Source: Lysobacter sp. BMK333-48F3
Lineage (GTDB): Bacteria > Pseudomonadota > Gammaproteobacteria > Xanthomonadales > Xanthomonadaceae
DNA length: 64,000 nt
Reading direction: 5' to 3'
Assembly: GCF_019733395.1 (NCBI RefSeq)
Contig: NZ_JAIHOO010000001.1
Location: 2,179,001-2,243,000 of the forward strand
The notes under the pieces are model-generated. The model ran no database searches and was not told the DNA's origin. It saw only the letters and a list, made by a program, of their open reading frames with translations. Each line of letters opens with the position of its first letter. Positions within the stretch are counted from its first letter, which is position 1. The position numbers and the translations under genes were made by a program. Shown piece after piece: positions 21,388 through 29,847 of the stretch.

Positions 21388-21847
21388 TTGAGTCGTTGGG
21401 GCTCCTTGTCGCCCAGGATGGGTATCGCCGCACTGGCATGCCTGCTTGCATCGTGCGCGCACACTCCCAGAAGCACCGATTTTGCCGGCGACTGGGGCTA
21501 CTCCAGCTCCTGCCGTTTCGGCCACTTCGTCAACATGGAGATCACCCAGCAAGGCGCCAACCTGACGGGAACTTGGGCCGATGGCACCCGCGTGCGTGGC
21601 TGGAATGGCAACCTGCAAGGTCAAGTACGCGGCGGCCGCCTATCTCCGGTTCTGCACCCAGGCCGATAAAAACCCGCGCTACGCCTGTCCGAACTATGGC
21701 CAGGAGGCGGGCCACCTGCAGCGGTCCGGGCAGACGCTGGCGTGGTTCAGGTCGCCGTACATGACGGAGCCTTATGTCGTGCTGGTGTCCGCGGGTAGCG
21801 ACGCGGATAAGGATCATGGCAAGGACGATTGTCCGGACGACGATTAG
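21388..21847 (+). pseudogene. Lipoprotein gene interrupted by a frameshift
   Basis: TTG 21388, with AAGAGGA 7 bp upstream, starts MSRWGSLSPRMGIAALACLL followed by ASCAH, a good lipoprotein signal. That frame continues with DFAGDWGYSSSCRFGHFVNM and ends at a stop at 21667-21669. The +1-shifted frame from about 21630 continues a plausible protein (YLRFCTQADKNPRYACP to DDCPDDD, stop 21845-21847). A single indel near 21625-21645 would join them into a protein of about 150 residues. It lies just behind the effector, so this could be a broken immunity gene or a sequencing error. Confidence 0.6.
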
Positions 21848-21925
21848 CGCGACGCTTCGGTAGGGCGGCACGTCGCCGCTGCGCTAAAGACGCCGCGGGA
21901 CAGCATCCGACAACTCGCTGACACA

Positions 21926-22043
21926 AGGATGGGGACGCCCCGGCGCCCCCATCCATTGCACCACTACCGACAGCAGCGATCGCCGCTGCCGACTTCGATC
22001 ACGAAGGCCGGGTCTCACTGGCCGGGTGCCGCCGTTGGCGCGG
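21926..22043. repeat. Copy 1 of a 118-bp direct repeat (duplicated 3' end of the alpha/beta hydrolase gene)
   Basis: This matches 22927-23046 with roughly 1 kb offset and only scattered differences. It contains the terminator-like hairpin GGATGGGGACGCC / CGCCCCCATCC and sequence equivalent to the last codons of the hydrolase. It lies in the 345-bp gap after the frameshifted lipoprotein. The rest of that gap (22044-22192) is a more AT-rich leader with no gene that I can see. Confidence 0.82.
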
Positions 22044-22192
22044 GTTGCAGGTTTCGGCGCTATATAGCCATGCGGTTGAGTTGCGGTGCTTAGAACGAAA
22101 GATTCGCGCCGGAAAGTGTGACAAGTTCTGTCTGAAGCAAGTTGTCGAGAGAATTCACGCCATAATCAATCGCGATCTCGTGGAAATCTATA

Positions 22193-22732
22193 ATGGCACC
22201 TATAATTAGCCTCGCTAAGTCTTTAGTTGTTACGGCCTCGCTTGCGATGCCGCTCGCCGTCGTTGCATCGGACTCAAGTGGCGATCGACGAGGAAGCGCC
22301 ATCGCAGTTGGGTTTTACACGTCATGCGCTCAGCCCGAGCGGTTGATGCTGGCGTTCCGTAATACAACCGGCCGGACGCTGAGTTTCTCCGAAGGCCATC
22401 TCCCCTGGAACAATCGGTATGCCTTGAGAGTCAACGCACTTCTGGCGAAAGACGGAAAAGTGACTCGTTTGCAGGCGCATGCTCCAGTTTCAGATCACAT
22501 GCGAGACGTATCAGTGCAGCCGGGCGAGGTCGCCAGCGACGGTATACTTTTTGGAGATCTCGTTCGAGATTTCGAGAAGTTCAACCGTGAAGGCGACATC
22601 ATTGTTCACTTCTCAATCGAGTCTCGGTCGACTGTGCAGCCTCGCTTCTATGGTGCGCCCGGCGTGGTGTTGATTCCGCAGCGGTCCCGTTTTTCCGCAA
22701 GTTGTCCAATGATTGTGACGAAGCCTCGCTAG
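22193..22732 (+). CDS. Secreted protein of unknown function
   Basis: A 179-residue protein with an N-terminal signal peptide (MAPIISLAKSLVVTASLAMP, then LAVVAS). The mature part (VGFYTSCAQPERLMLAFRNT; PGEVASDGILFGDLVRDFEK) suggests a beta-rich domain but I do not recognise it. Base composition is lower in GC than the flanks, and the gene lies between two 118-bp direct repeats, so it may have arrived as a unit. Confidence 0.65.
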   Translation: MAPIISLAKSLVVTASLAMPLAVVASDSSGDRRGSAIAVGFYTSCAQPERLMLAFRNTTGRTLSFSEGHLPWNNRYALRVNALLAKDGKVTRLQAHAPVSDHMRDVSVQPGEVASDGILFGDLVRDFEKFNREGDIIVHFSIESRSTVQPRFYGAPGVVLIPQRSRFSASCPMIVTKPR

Positions 22733-22778
22733 GGGGGGCAGAAGGGCGTTGATACAACCCGGCCTAGGCCTGGGATAG

Positions 22779-22800
22779 GCGGGGTGCTTCGGCGCCCCGC
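22779..22800 (+). terminator. Hairpin with TTCG loop after the secreted protein gene
   Basis: The stem GCGGGGTGC / GCGCCCCGC with a TTCG tetraloop is followed by TTCTCGTT. It lies about 45 bp past the stop at 22732 and is a plausible, weak terminator. Confidence 0.5.
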
Positions 22801-22926
22801 TTCTCGTTGCGCTTTCTAGTCGGCGCAGATGTGGTCTATCCCAAAGAGCTTCTCAGCATCTGGGATCTGTTGCCGTACCTTCTTGCATCGCGGCTGGTTT
22901 ATCGGCATTCGGCACCAGCCATCGCC

Positions 22927-23046
22927 AGGATGGGGACGCCCCCGGCGCCCCCATCCATCGCACCACTACCGATCGCAGCGATGGCCGCTGCCGGCTTCGA
23001 TCACGAAGGCCGCGTCGTCACCGGCCGGGTGCCGCCGTTGGCGCGG
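22927..23046. repeat. Copy 2 of the 118-bp direct repeat, at the native hydrolase 3' end
   Basis: This contains the last 14 or so codons and stop (TCA at 23001-23003 on this strand) of the minus-strand hydrolase and its downstream hairpin. With copy 1 it flanks an 883-bp segment. Confidence 0.82.
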
Positions 23047-23963
23047 TCCGCGATGCCGGGCGTCCAGGTCGCGGTGGCCGCGGCCTTGAGGTGGTTGAGG
23101 ATGCCGGTGGTGATGGTTTCGAGCAGGGGCTGCGGCAGGTCGTGGCCCATGCCGACGACGCCGTTCTGCGGGTCGCCGATCCATTGCGCGCCGGGGACGG
23201 CGTCGCGGGTGGCGCGGCCGCCGGAGACGTTGATCAGCGCGTCTTCGTTGCCGTGGATGACCAACGTCGGCAGGGTCAGGGCGTTGAGATCCTTGGTGCG
23301 GTTGCCGGCGAGCAGGATCGCGCCGATCTGGCGGGCGCCGCCGCCTGGGTGGAGCGGGGTGCCGTCCGGAGCGGTCGAGCGGTCGTAGGCGGCTTCGGCC
23401 AGCGCGCGGCGGCGTCCGGCTTCACTGGCGGCGTGGGTCTTGGAGCCGATCAGGTTGAACAGCGCCACGGTGTGGTTGATGATGCCTTCGCGGTCGCTCG
23501 GCGGCTGCTTCAGCAGTTCTTCGATCACGCCGGGTTGCGGTTGGCCGACCAGGATGCTGCCGGTGGTGCTCATGATCGAGCACAGGCTGCGCGCGTAGGT
23601 CGGATGGTCGATCACCAGCCGTTGCGCGATCATGCCGCCCATCGAGGCGCCGATGACGTCGGGCCGGTCGATGCCCAGGTGCTCGATCAGCTGCACGGTG
23701 TCTTTGGCCATGTCCGCCAGGCGATAGCCGTCGGCCGGCGGTTCCCCCGTCCGCCAGGTGGTCAGGCCGCTGTCGCGGTTATCGAAGCGGATCACGTAGT
23801 GATCCTCTTTCAGCTTGTCCACCAGCGCCTGCGGCCAATGGATCAGCTGGGAATTCAGGCCCATGATCAACAGCACGGGCGGGTTCGACGGGTCGCCTTC
23901 GACCCGGTAGCACAGCTTGACGTCTTCGAGTTCTACGAATTTGTCTTCGGACTTGACGGCCAT
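23001..23963 (-). CDS. Alpha/beta hydrolase
   Basis: A 320-residue cytoplasmic protein of the alpha/beta hydrolase fold. The nucleophile elbow is GASMGG with Ser107, the oxyanion-side motif is RFDNRDSGLTTW (59-70), the likely acid lies in HGNEDALI and the catalytic His in GMGHDLP. The pattern resembles esterase/epoxide-hydrolase-like members; the substrate is unknown. ATG 23963 is preferred because the upstream extension is low-complexity and lacks the fold. Its 3' end is duplicated at 21926. Confidence 0.85.
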   Translation of the reverse strand: MAVKSEDKFVELEDVKLCYRVEGDPSNPPVLLIMGLNSQLIHWPQALVDKLKEDHYVIRFDNRDSGLTTWRTGEPPADGYRLADMAKDTVQLIEHLGIDRPDVIGASMGGMIAQRLVIDHPTYARSLCSIMSTTGSILVGQPQPGVIEELLKQPPSDREGIINHTVALFNLIGSKTHAASEAGRRRALAEAAYDRSTAPDGTPLHPGGGARQIGAILLAGNRTKDLNALTLPTLVIHGNEDALINVSGGRATRDAVPGAQWIGDPQNGVVGMGHDLPQPLLETITTGILNHLKAAATATWTPGIADRANGGTRPVTTRPS

Positions 23964-23995
23964 GAAGGTTCTCCGCGATGGGCATTGGGGGAATG

Positions 23996-24037
23996 CGCGT
24001 GGATCTGTACGCGTGGATCTTGGCGCGTGGATCTGGA
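23996..24037. repeat. Three 14-bp tandem repeats upstream of the hydrolase
   Basis: CGCGTGGATCTGTA, CGCGTGGATCTTGG and CGCGTGGATCTGGA follow one another 33-74 bp upstream of the hydrolase start. They could be iterated binding sites for a regulator. The remainder of the 585-bp gap up to 24548 shows no convincing gene. Confidence 0.6.
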
Positions 24038-24548
24038 GCGGGTCCGGCTTGTCGCGACTGCAACCCGCATGAGGGGCGCTCACGCGCGCCGTCCGGGCGA
24101 TCGCGCCCGAGCCGCCAGGCAACGGCGGCAGCGACAAGGTGAGCGTGCGGGTCCGCCGCCGCTGCCTGGTCGACTCGGCTTGCGGCGGGTGCAGTGGATA
24201 TACGCCTCCTTCGGATTCGATTCCGAGACGGCGTAATCGGACTTCGGAGTAATGCGAAAGAATCACCGAAACTAACCAACGCGCACGAACGCTAACGGCC
24301 GTGCGGGCGCGTTCTCCGGGCTGTCGCACACCCGCATCGCGCGGTGCGTCGCGATTGCGGCGTGAGACTTCGTATGGGGTTTGTGCAGATCGCAAAGCAT
24401 GCGCCGCGTTTTGCGCCGACATCCGCGCGGGTCGCTGAGCCAACTGGCACCAGTGGATGCTTAACCGCGTCCGACTTCTACGGCCGCCAGTGCGACGCTT
24501 TTCCGTCTCTCGGAATCCTTTGTGTTCACTGCACACCGAGGAATCCGC

Positions 24549-24893
24549 ATGTCCCGTCCGTACGCCGCACTGCTATGCATCCTGCTGGGCGCCAATCCCG
24601 TGGCTTCGGCCCAGCCGGCCGAATGCACGAAGTTGAACTCGACCTCGCAGATGGCGAGGGCGCGCGGCGCCGTACTGATCAAGCACGGGGATGAGCGATA
24701 CCTGTTGCACCTGGCCAAGGAGTGCAGCGACGTGGCCAGCGCGCGCCATCTGCGCGTCGTGACCGGCGGCGATGAGCACCTGATGTGCCCGCAAGGCAGC
24801 GAAGTGGCTAGCCCTTCGCGGCGTTGCGCCGTCACCTCGGTCGAGAAGGTCGACGCCGCCGAGTTCGAAAAGGCAAGGCTGCATCGTTACTGA
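24549..24893 (+). CDS. Small secreted protein, unknown function
   Basis: A 114-residue protein with a signal peptide (MSRPYAALLCILLGANPVAS, AQP). The mature part has several cysteines (AECTKLNST, KECSDV, LMCPQGSE, RRCAV), suggesting two disulfides in the periplasm. The family is not recognised with confidence. It lies in the accessory cluster near other secreted proteins. Confidence 0.6.
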   Translation: MSRPYAALLCILLGANPVASAQPAECTKLNSTSQMARARGAVLIKHGDERYLLHLAKECSDVASARHLRVVTGGDEHLMCPQGSEVASPSRRCAVTSVEKVDAAEFEKARLHRY

Positions 24894-25033
24894 CGGCGTA
24901 GGCGGTCCGGGACGGCGAACGGTCGACAGCTGTGTCCGAGTCGCGGTGTCGATTGTCGGCGAGCTGAGCCTACAATCGGGACGGCGGCCGCGGGTGCCTG
25001 GCCGCCCCGGGAACCCGTCACGCAAGGACGACG

Positions 25034-25618
25034 ATGCAAGAACCGATACGAACGCACGGTTACAGGCCGATCAACCACGTGGCGCGTGGGCGCTGGCGGG
25101 GCGCTGCGATCGCCCTGGCGCTGGCCGTCTTGTCGGTGCCGAGCGTCCAGGCGGTAGAGAACGCGTCCGGTCCCGCCGATACCGACCCCGACTGCCTGGC
25201 CATGGGCGACACCCAGCAGCGCGAAGCCTGCTTCGCGCGCTGGTCCGACAGCCGCATCGCCGAGTGCGAGCGCATCCGGCTGTACGCCTGCGCGCCGTAC
25301 CGCGACATGCACCGCCTGGAGGCGCGGCGGCTGAGCGCGGCGCGCTCGCTGATGAACCTGCTGCGGGCGAAGTACGCCAGCTATGCCGGCAACGACCCGG
25401 CCTATGTCGACGATCTGTCGGCCTACCTGCGCGCGGACGAGCAGGCCTGGGCGGCCGCGCGCGACGCCGAGTGCGAGCTCGAGCCCTTCGTCCAGGGCAT
25501 GGCCCGGCGCGAGGCGCCCGGATTGACCGAGGCCTGCCGGGTCGGGCGGACGCAAGCGCGGATCGAGGCTTTGGAGGCCCGCAAGGCCTCGCTGCTGCGG
25601 GAAACCGGGGCGAAGTGA
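25034..25618 (+). CDS. LprI/DUF1311-like secreted protein, paralogue of 18185
   Basis: A 194-residue protein with a signal peptide (about residues 20-40, AIALALAVLSVPSVQA). The mature domain matches the 18185 gene along its length: YASYAGNDPAYVDDLSAYL against FASYVDGDPAYLDDLADYL, and AECELEPFVQGMARREA against ADCLLEPLAQGMSRREA. LprI-type proteins inhibit lysozyme in the best-known case. Two copies in one cluster with effectors suggest periplasmic protection, by inference. Confidence 0.72.
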   Translation: MQEPIRTHGYRPINHVARGRWRGAAIALALAVLSVPSVQAVENASGPADTDPDCLAMGDTQQREACFARWSDSRIAECERIRLYACAPYRDMHRLEARRLSAARSLMNLLRAKYASYAGNDPAYVDDLSAYLRADEQAWAAARDAECELEPFVQGMARREAPGLTEACRVGRTQARIEALEARKASLLRETGAK

Positions 25619-25691
25619 GTCCGGTGCTGCGGTCGTATCGTGTAGAGCGAACCAGGCGGCCGGCTAGCGGAGCTCAGGGACAGCGCAAGCC

Positions 25692-26285
25692 ATGATCACG
25701 GAAGAACAAGCCCGCCAGATCGTCCTGACCACGGCCGAGCATATTCCCCTGGCGATCTACGGCTGCGAGCTCTCGCCGCGCGGCGACTACTGGGTGATCG
25801 AAGCCAACTCTGAAGCCTGGGTGCTGCATGGCGAGTTCAGCGACATGCTGGTCGGGGTGAGCGCTTACCTGGTGCACACCGTCACCGGCCGCTTGAGCCT
25901 GGTGGGCAGCGCACAGCATTGGCCGGACTGCGTCGAGGATCTGCACGACCTCGAAGTCGCCGACGGCCGCCATTACCTGCTGGTGCCTGGCTGCGATGCG
26001 GACGACAAGCAGGCGGCGATGCATCTGCATCGGCAGCTGGCTTGTTCGTTGTTGGACATCGGCTATCTGCTGTCTCCGGCCGGCCGCAACTGGTTGACCG
26101 GGACGCGGCGCGCCTTGGCCGCGGCGCAAGCCGTGCTGCAGGAGCGGGGCATCGCCACCGATATCGTGCTGATGCCTGAAGCGGACGCTGCGATTTTGGT
26201 GGAAGTGCAAGATACGAGTTGGGGCCACGTATCGTTGCTGGTCCGTCGGCGTGCTTCGGGGCGACAGGGGCGGCGTAACCTGTAG
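25692..26285 (+). CDS. Uncharacterised cytoplasmic protein, possibly YrhB/Imm35-like
   Basis: A 197-residue protein without a signal peptide. It starts MITEEQARQIVLTTAEHIPL and continues with a beta-rich stretch (DYWVIEANSEAWVLHGEFSD, then VHTVTGRL) reminiscent of YrhB/immunity protein 35 folds; the C-terminal half resembles a second domain. The assignment is tentative. It lies between secreted immunity-like genes. Confidence 0.55.
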   Translation: MITEEQARQIVLTTAEHIPLAIYGCELSPRGDYWVIEANSEAWVLHGEFSDMLVGVSAYLVHTVTGRLSLVGSAQHWPDCVEDLHDLEVADGRHYLLVPGCDADDKQAAMHLHRQLACSLLDIGYLLSPAGRNWLTGTRRALAAAQAVLQERGIATDIVLMPEADAAILVEVQDTSWGHVSLLVRRRASGRQGRRNL

Positions 26286-26402
26286 CTGTCGCCAGGTATC
26301 GCTGGCCGCAATGGATGACAGAACGATGACTAGTACTTTCCGGCGATTGACCTGCACCGGCGTGCGGCACACAGTGCCGCCAACCGCCGGTGGGGTGACG
26401 CC

Positions 26403-26690
26403 ATGCAGTGGCAAACGGCAGTACTTGGGATCTTGGGCGTACTGAACCTGATCGCCACCATCACGGTGATCCGCAGCCCGTCCTATTCTTCAGCGCAGCG
26501 GCTGCTCCAGATCCTCTTCATCTGGCTGGTGCCCGTGGTGGCGGCGGTGCTGTGCGTCCGAATGGCTCAACTGGACGCGAGCGAAGCTCGACCGGAGGTG
26601 TCCCCGCACGATCCGGACCCGGGCCAGGGCGTCGAGGCCCAAGGGCCTTCCTTCTGCGGCTGTGGCGGTGCCGGCGCGAACGGCGACTGA
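26403..26690 (+). CDS. Small inner-membrane protein
   Basis: A 95-residue protein with two predicted transmembrane helices (AVLGILGVLNLIATITVI and LLQILFIWLVPVVAAVLCV) and a hydrophilic tail rich in Asp, Pro, Gly and Cys. The first part resembles short PLDc_N-like membrane segments. Function unknown. It lies 117 bp after the preceding gene on the same strand. Confidence 0.55.
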   Translation: MQWQTAVLGILGVLNLIATITVIRSPSYSSAQRLLQILFIWLVPVVAAVLCVRMAQLDASEARPEVSPHDPDPGQGVEAQGPSFCGCGGAGANGD

Positions 26691-26715
26691 CCGCAAACCC
26701 AGGTCATGAATGAAA

Positions 26716-26737
26716 ACGGGCCGCTTGCGCGGCCCGT
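26716..26737 (-). terminator. Terminator hairpin between convergent genes
   Basis: The 9-bp perfect stem ACGGGCCGC / GCGGCCCGT has loop TTGC. Read on the minus strand it is followed by a T-rich tail (TTTTCATTCAT), so it most likely ends the minus-strand effector/lipoprotein operon. Confidence 0.7.
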
Positions 26738-26762
26738 CTCCGAGTCCAGGCCTTCGCCCGGC

Positions 26763-27452
26763 TTACTCGACGAACTTCCCCGCCCCCACGTCGAACCAGG
26801 GCGTGCACACCTGCTGCACCGCGACGCCGCCTTCGCCGGCGGCCCAGATCGTGCCGTGGCTGGTCTTGGTCGGCATGCGCAACTGCTTCTCGTCGAACGG
26901 GGCCACCGCCACGCACCAGCGCACGCGCTGCGGGGTCTGGTCGCCGAAGCGGTGGACGAACTGGTCGGCGTGTTCGGCGCCGGCTTTGACTTCGACCGCC
27001 AGGCCGGCGTTGCCGAGCGGGTCCATCGGGCTGGCGGCGGAGGCCGGCGCGGGGGCGTGCAGCAGCACGGTGCCGCCGTCGCGGGTTTCCACCCGCGGCG
27101 CGCCGATCGGGCCGGGGTTGTAGACGGCGCCGGCGCGGTCGCCGTAGCTGCCGCGGTCGAACACGGCCAGGGCGCGGTCGGCGCTGCCGTTGCGCAGGCG
27201 GTAGCGCACCAGCAGGGTGTTGCTGGCGGCGGTGTACTGGAACTCGGCGTGCAGGCTCACGTCCTGGCCGTCCTGCACGCGCAGGCGGGTGTCGGCGGTG
27301 GCGGCGGTGGATGCGGGTTGGGCGTTCATTGGGGTTTCTTCTGCAGGATGCGGTAGGCCATGCGCGCAGGCCGCGGCGGTCAGGGCGGTCAGCACGGCGG
27401 CGGCGGTGATCGCGCGTCGGGTGCGGGCGGCGGTGGTGCGGGTCGCGGTCAT
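26763..27452 (-). CDS. Putative immunity lipoprotein downstream of the RTX effector
   Basis: A 229-residue protein with signal MTATRTTAARTRRAITAAAV ending in an AAAC lipobox (about residue 29). The mature domain (DVSLHAEFQYTAASNTLLVR; RVRWCVAVAPFDEKQLRMPT) looks like an Ig-like beta-sandwich. It is 80 bp downstream of the RTX metallopeptidase gene on the same strand, the arrangement expected for the cognate periplasmic immunity protein. No direct evidence beyond context. Confidence 0.7.
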   Translation of the reverse strand: MTATRTTAARTRRAITAAAVLTALTAAACAHGLPHPAEETPMNAQPASTAATADTRLRVQDGQDVSLHAEFQYTAASNTLLVRYRLRNGSADRALAVFDRGSYGDRAGAVYNPGPIGAPRVETRDGGTVLLHAPAPASAASPMDPLGNAGLAVEVKAGAEHADQFVHRFGDQTPQRVRWCVAVAPFDEKQLRMPTKTSHGTIWAAGEGGVAVQQVCTPWFDVGAGKFVE

Positions 27453-27532
27453 CTAGCGGCTCTCGGCATGGGACTGTCGATTCAAAGGTGGGCGGTAGCG
27501 TGTCGCGCCGGCGCGAAGGCCGGCGCGTGCGC

Positions 27533-29245
27533 TCAGCGGCGCATGCCGCCGGCGCTTTGGGTCGGCTCGGCCTGGGTCGGCTGGGCTTGCGCCTGGGCGG
27601 CCTGCTCCTGGCGGTCGGCAGCGTGCGCGGCCTCGTGGCGCAGTTCCTGGCCGGCGGCTTGCCCGGCGAGGTTGCGGGTGGCTTCGCGTGCGGCGTTGCG
27701 GTCGCCGGATTCCATCGCCTGCAACAACGCGTCCAGGTGGGCGTGGTTGTGGTTGTGCCCACCGTTGCCGCCGGCGCCGGTCGCGCTGGGGTTGCCCGGG
27801 GCGGAGAAGGCGCTGGTGGCGTCGACGCTGTAGTTCTGCCGGCGCGCCAGGCCCATCTCGTCGCGCATGCCGTTTTCGGTCAGGTTGGCGGGGTTGGTCT
27901 TGGTGTTCGGCGTGGCCGCGTTGTGGTCGAAGTCGAAGGCGACGCCGCTGTTGTCCAGGCCCACCGCCTGGCGTTCGAAGTTGCGCACGCTGCCCGAGTC
28001 CGGGCCGGTGCCGCTGTACACGCCCTGCTGCAGGGTGCCGCCGGTGATGTTGTAGGCGTGCGACATCTCGTGGTGCAGGACCACGGTCGGGGTTTCGAAG
28101 AAGTCGCTGTGGAACGAGGGGTTGTAGCTGATCACCGAATCCATGCCGGCGCCGCGCGTGGTGACGCCGGTGGTCGGGTCGGTCTGGAGGAAGGCGTCGT
28201 TGGTCAGCGAGGGGCCGGCGAAGCCGTTCATCTCGTTGCCCAGCTCGGTGATGCTGACGCTGTGGCCGGTGCCGACGCCGGGGTTGGCGTTGCGGTCCAG
28301 TTCCGACAGCATCTCGCGGCCGTTGTTGGACGAGCGCAGCATGTCCAGGTCGGCCTCGACGCGCTGGCGGAACGCGTCCGACGAGCCGGCGGCGACGGTG
28401 ACACTGGCGCCGACGTTGGTGCTCATGTCGACTTCGACTTGGTTGTTGCGCGCGCCGCGGACGGCGGTGACGGTGTCTTCGCCGCTCTGGCCGTAGACGG
28501 TGTCGCGGCCGGCGCGGTTGTCGACGGTGTCGGCGCCGGCGCCGGTGTAGACGCGGTCGTTGCCTTGGCCGCCGCGCAGGATGTCGTTGTCCTGGCCGCC
28601 GGACAGGATGTCGTTGCCCTGGCCGCCTTCCAGTGTATCGGCGCCGCGGCCGCCTTCGAGGTAATCGCGGCCCTGACCGCCGCGCAGGATGTCGTCGCCG
28701 TCGCCGCCGTAGACCACGTCGTTGCCTTCGCCGGCGTCGATGGTGTCGTTGCCGGTGTTGCCGAACACGTCGTCGCGGCCGCGGCCGGTGTTGATGACGT
28801 CGTTGCCGGCGCCGCCGTCGACGCGATCGCGGCCGCGCCCGGTGGTGATGGTGTCGTTGCCGTCGCCGCCCTGAACGTCCATGTTGACGCGCACGTTGGA
28901 GGCGGCGTGGATGACGTCGTTGCCGTCGCCGCCGCGCACGCCGAGCTGTTGCTGGGCGGCGAGGGTGATCTCGAACGGCTGGCCGTTGATGTTGACGTCG
29001 AGGACGCCGTTGGCGCGCTGGCTGACCCGCACGTTGTCGTCGCCGGCGCCGCCGTTGATGACCAGGGTGTCGGCGAACTGGTCGCCGCCGGTGACCTGCT
29101 CGCGGCTGATGACGATGTCGCCCTGGCGGAACAGTTCCTGCGAGGTGATGCCCTTGCCGTCGGGCGTGCTGCGCGAGGTGTCGGCGGCGGGGCTGCCGGG
29201 CGGAACGGTGCCGCCGTTGATGACGATCGGGGTGGGGCCGGCCAT
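27533..29245 (-). CDS. RTX-repeat M91-like zinc metallopeptidase, candidate X-T4SS effector
   Basis: A 570-residue protein with no signal peptide. Residues about 105-275 are calcium-binding RTX-type nonapeptide repeats (GGDGNDTIT, GGQGNDILS and similar). A zincin motif HHEMSHAY lies near residue 390, as in NleD-like M91 peptidases. The C-terminal tail (AMESGDRNAAREATRNLAG, then ADRQEQAAQAQAQ) matches the end of the lipase effector at 31315, and is Gln/Ala-rich as in XVIPCD tails. ATG 29245 is chosen because the upstream extension is Arg/Pro-rich noise. It is followed by a lipoprotein gene. Confidence 0.78.
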   Translation of the reverse strand: MAGPTPIVINGGTVPPGSPAADTSRSTPDGKGITSQELFRQGDIVISREQVTGGDQFADTLVINGGAGDDNVRVSQRANGVLDVNINGQPFEITLAAQQQLGVRGGDGNDVIHAASNVRVNMDVQGGDGNDTITTGRGRDRVDGGAGNDVINTGRGRDDVFGNTGNDTIDAGEGNDVVYGGDGDDILRGGQGRDYLEGGRGADTLEGGQGNDILSGGQDNDILRGGQGNDRVYTGAGADTVDNRAGRDTVYGQSGEDTVTAVRGARNNQVEVDMSTNVGASVTVAAGSSDAFRQRVEADLDMLRSSNNGREMLSELDRNANPGVGTGHSVSITELGNEMNGFAGPSLTNDAFLQTDPTTGVTTRGAGMDSVISYNPSFHSDFFETPTVVLHHEMSHAYNITGGTLQQGVYSGTGPDSGSVRNFERQAVGLDNSGVAFDFDHNAATPNTKTNPANLTENGMRDEMGLARRQNYSVDATSAFSAPGNPSATGAGGNGGHNHNHAHLDALLQAMESGDRNAAREATRNLAGQAAGQELRHEAAHAADRQEQAAQAQAQPTQAEPTQSAGGMRR

Positions 29246-29847
29246 AAAGCGCTCTCCTTGGCGTTGCAGTGGCTGACGGTGGAAGGCGCGCGCGGCGCAG
29301 CCGTGTTCCTGCCGCGCGTCCTGATGGGCCGCCCGCTGCGGGCGACGTGGTGTGCCGACTATAGGGCGGGTGGCGGCGGCGTAGGAACCCGGGTCGTCCC
29401 CCGCCCGTGCCTGCGGCCGCCCCGCCGGTCGGCGAAGCCGCGCTCCGCTGCGGCCGGTGGCCGCGAAATCGGGAGCGCAGTCACAGGAACGGGCTGGGTC
29501 GCGCGGTCCGGCCACGGTGGGGCGGAATTTCCAGGGCGTTTGTTCATGTTTCGGCCGCTGCGCTGATACGGGCGTTCTGTTCGGTGTCGCTGCAGTCGTC
29601 GGGCTGGGGACGGGCGGGTAGGGGGCGGTGTCGTTGCCGGGGCGATGTCACTACCGTCGCGATGCGAGGCGGGTGTGGTTCCGCAGCGGCGTTGTGTGCC
29701 GAATGGACGCAACTTTTGGTTGCCGTTGTCGGCGTTTCCAACTTGGCGTAGGCTCGAATCCAAGGGCTCAGCCTTGGGCTCAGGCCGGTTCGCCCGGCAT
29801 TCGCCGGTGGTTCCGGCGTATTGCGATGGCTTGCCAGGGAGGCATGG
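29246..29847. other. Divergent intergenic region between two effector/immunity operons
   Basis: About 600 bp with no gene that I can support. Near 29714-29760 it carries ACTTTTGGTTGCCGTTGTCG, which recurs at 30535 before the paralogous lipoprotein gene. Promoters for both the RTX operon (minus) and the 29848 lipoprotein (plus) must lie here, but I cannot place them. Confidence 0.5.

Noticed and set aside
22966..23184. Arg/His-rich ORF overlapping the hydrolase end
   Set aside because: Out-of-frame shadow of the hydrolase gene and the direct repeat.
27488..29566. 692-aa open frame on the plus strand with AAVDGVVAGVAEHVVA-like repeats
   Set aside because: It is the complement of the RTX repeat region of the minus-strand metallopeptidase gene; the apparent protein repeats simply mirror the RTX repeats.
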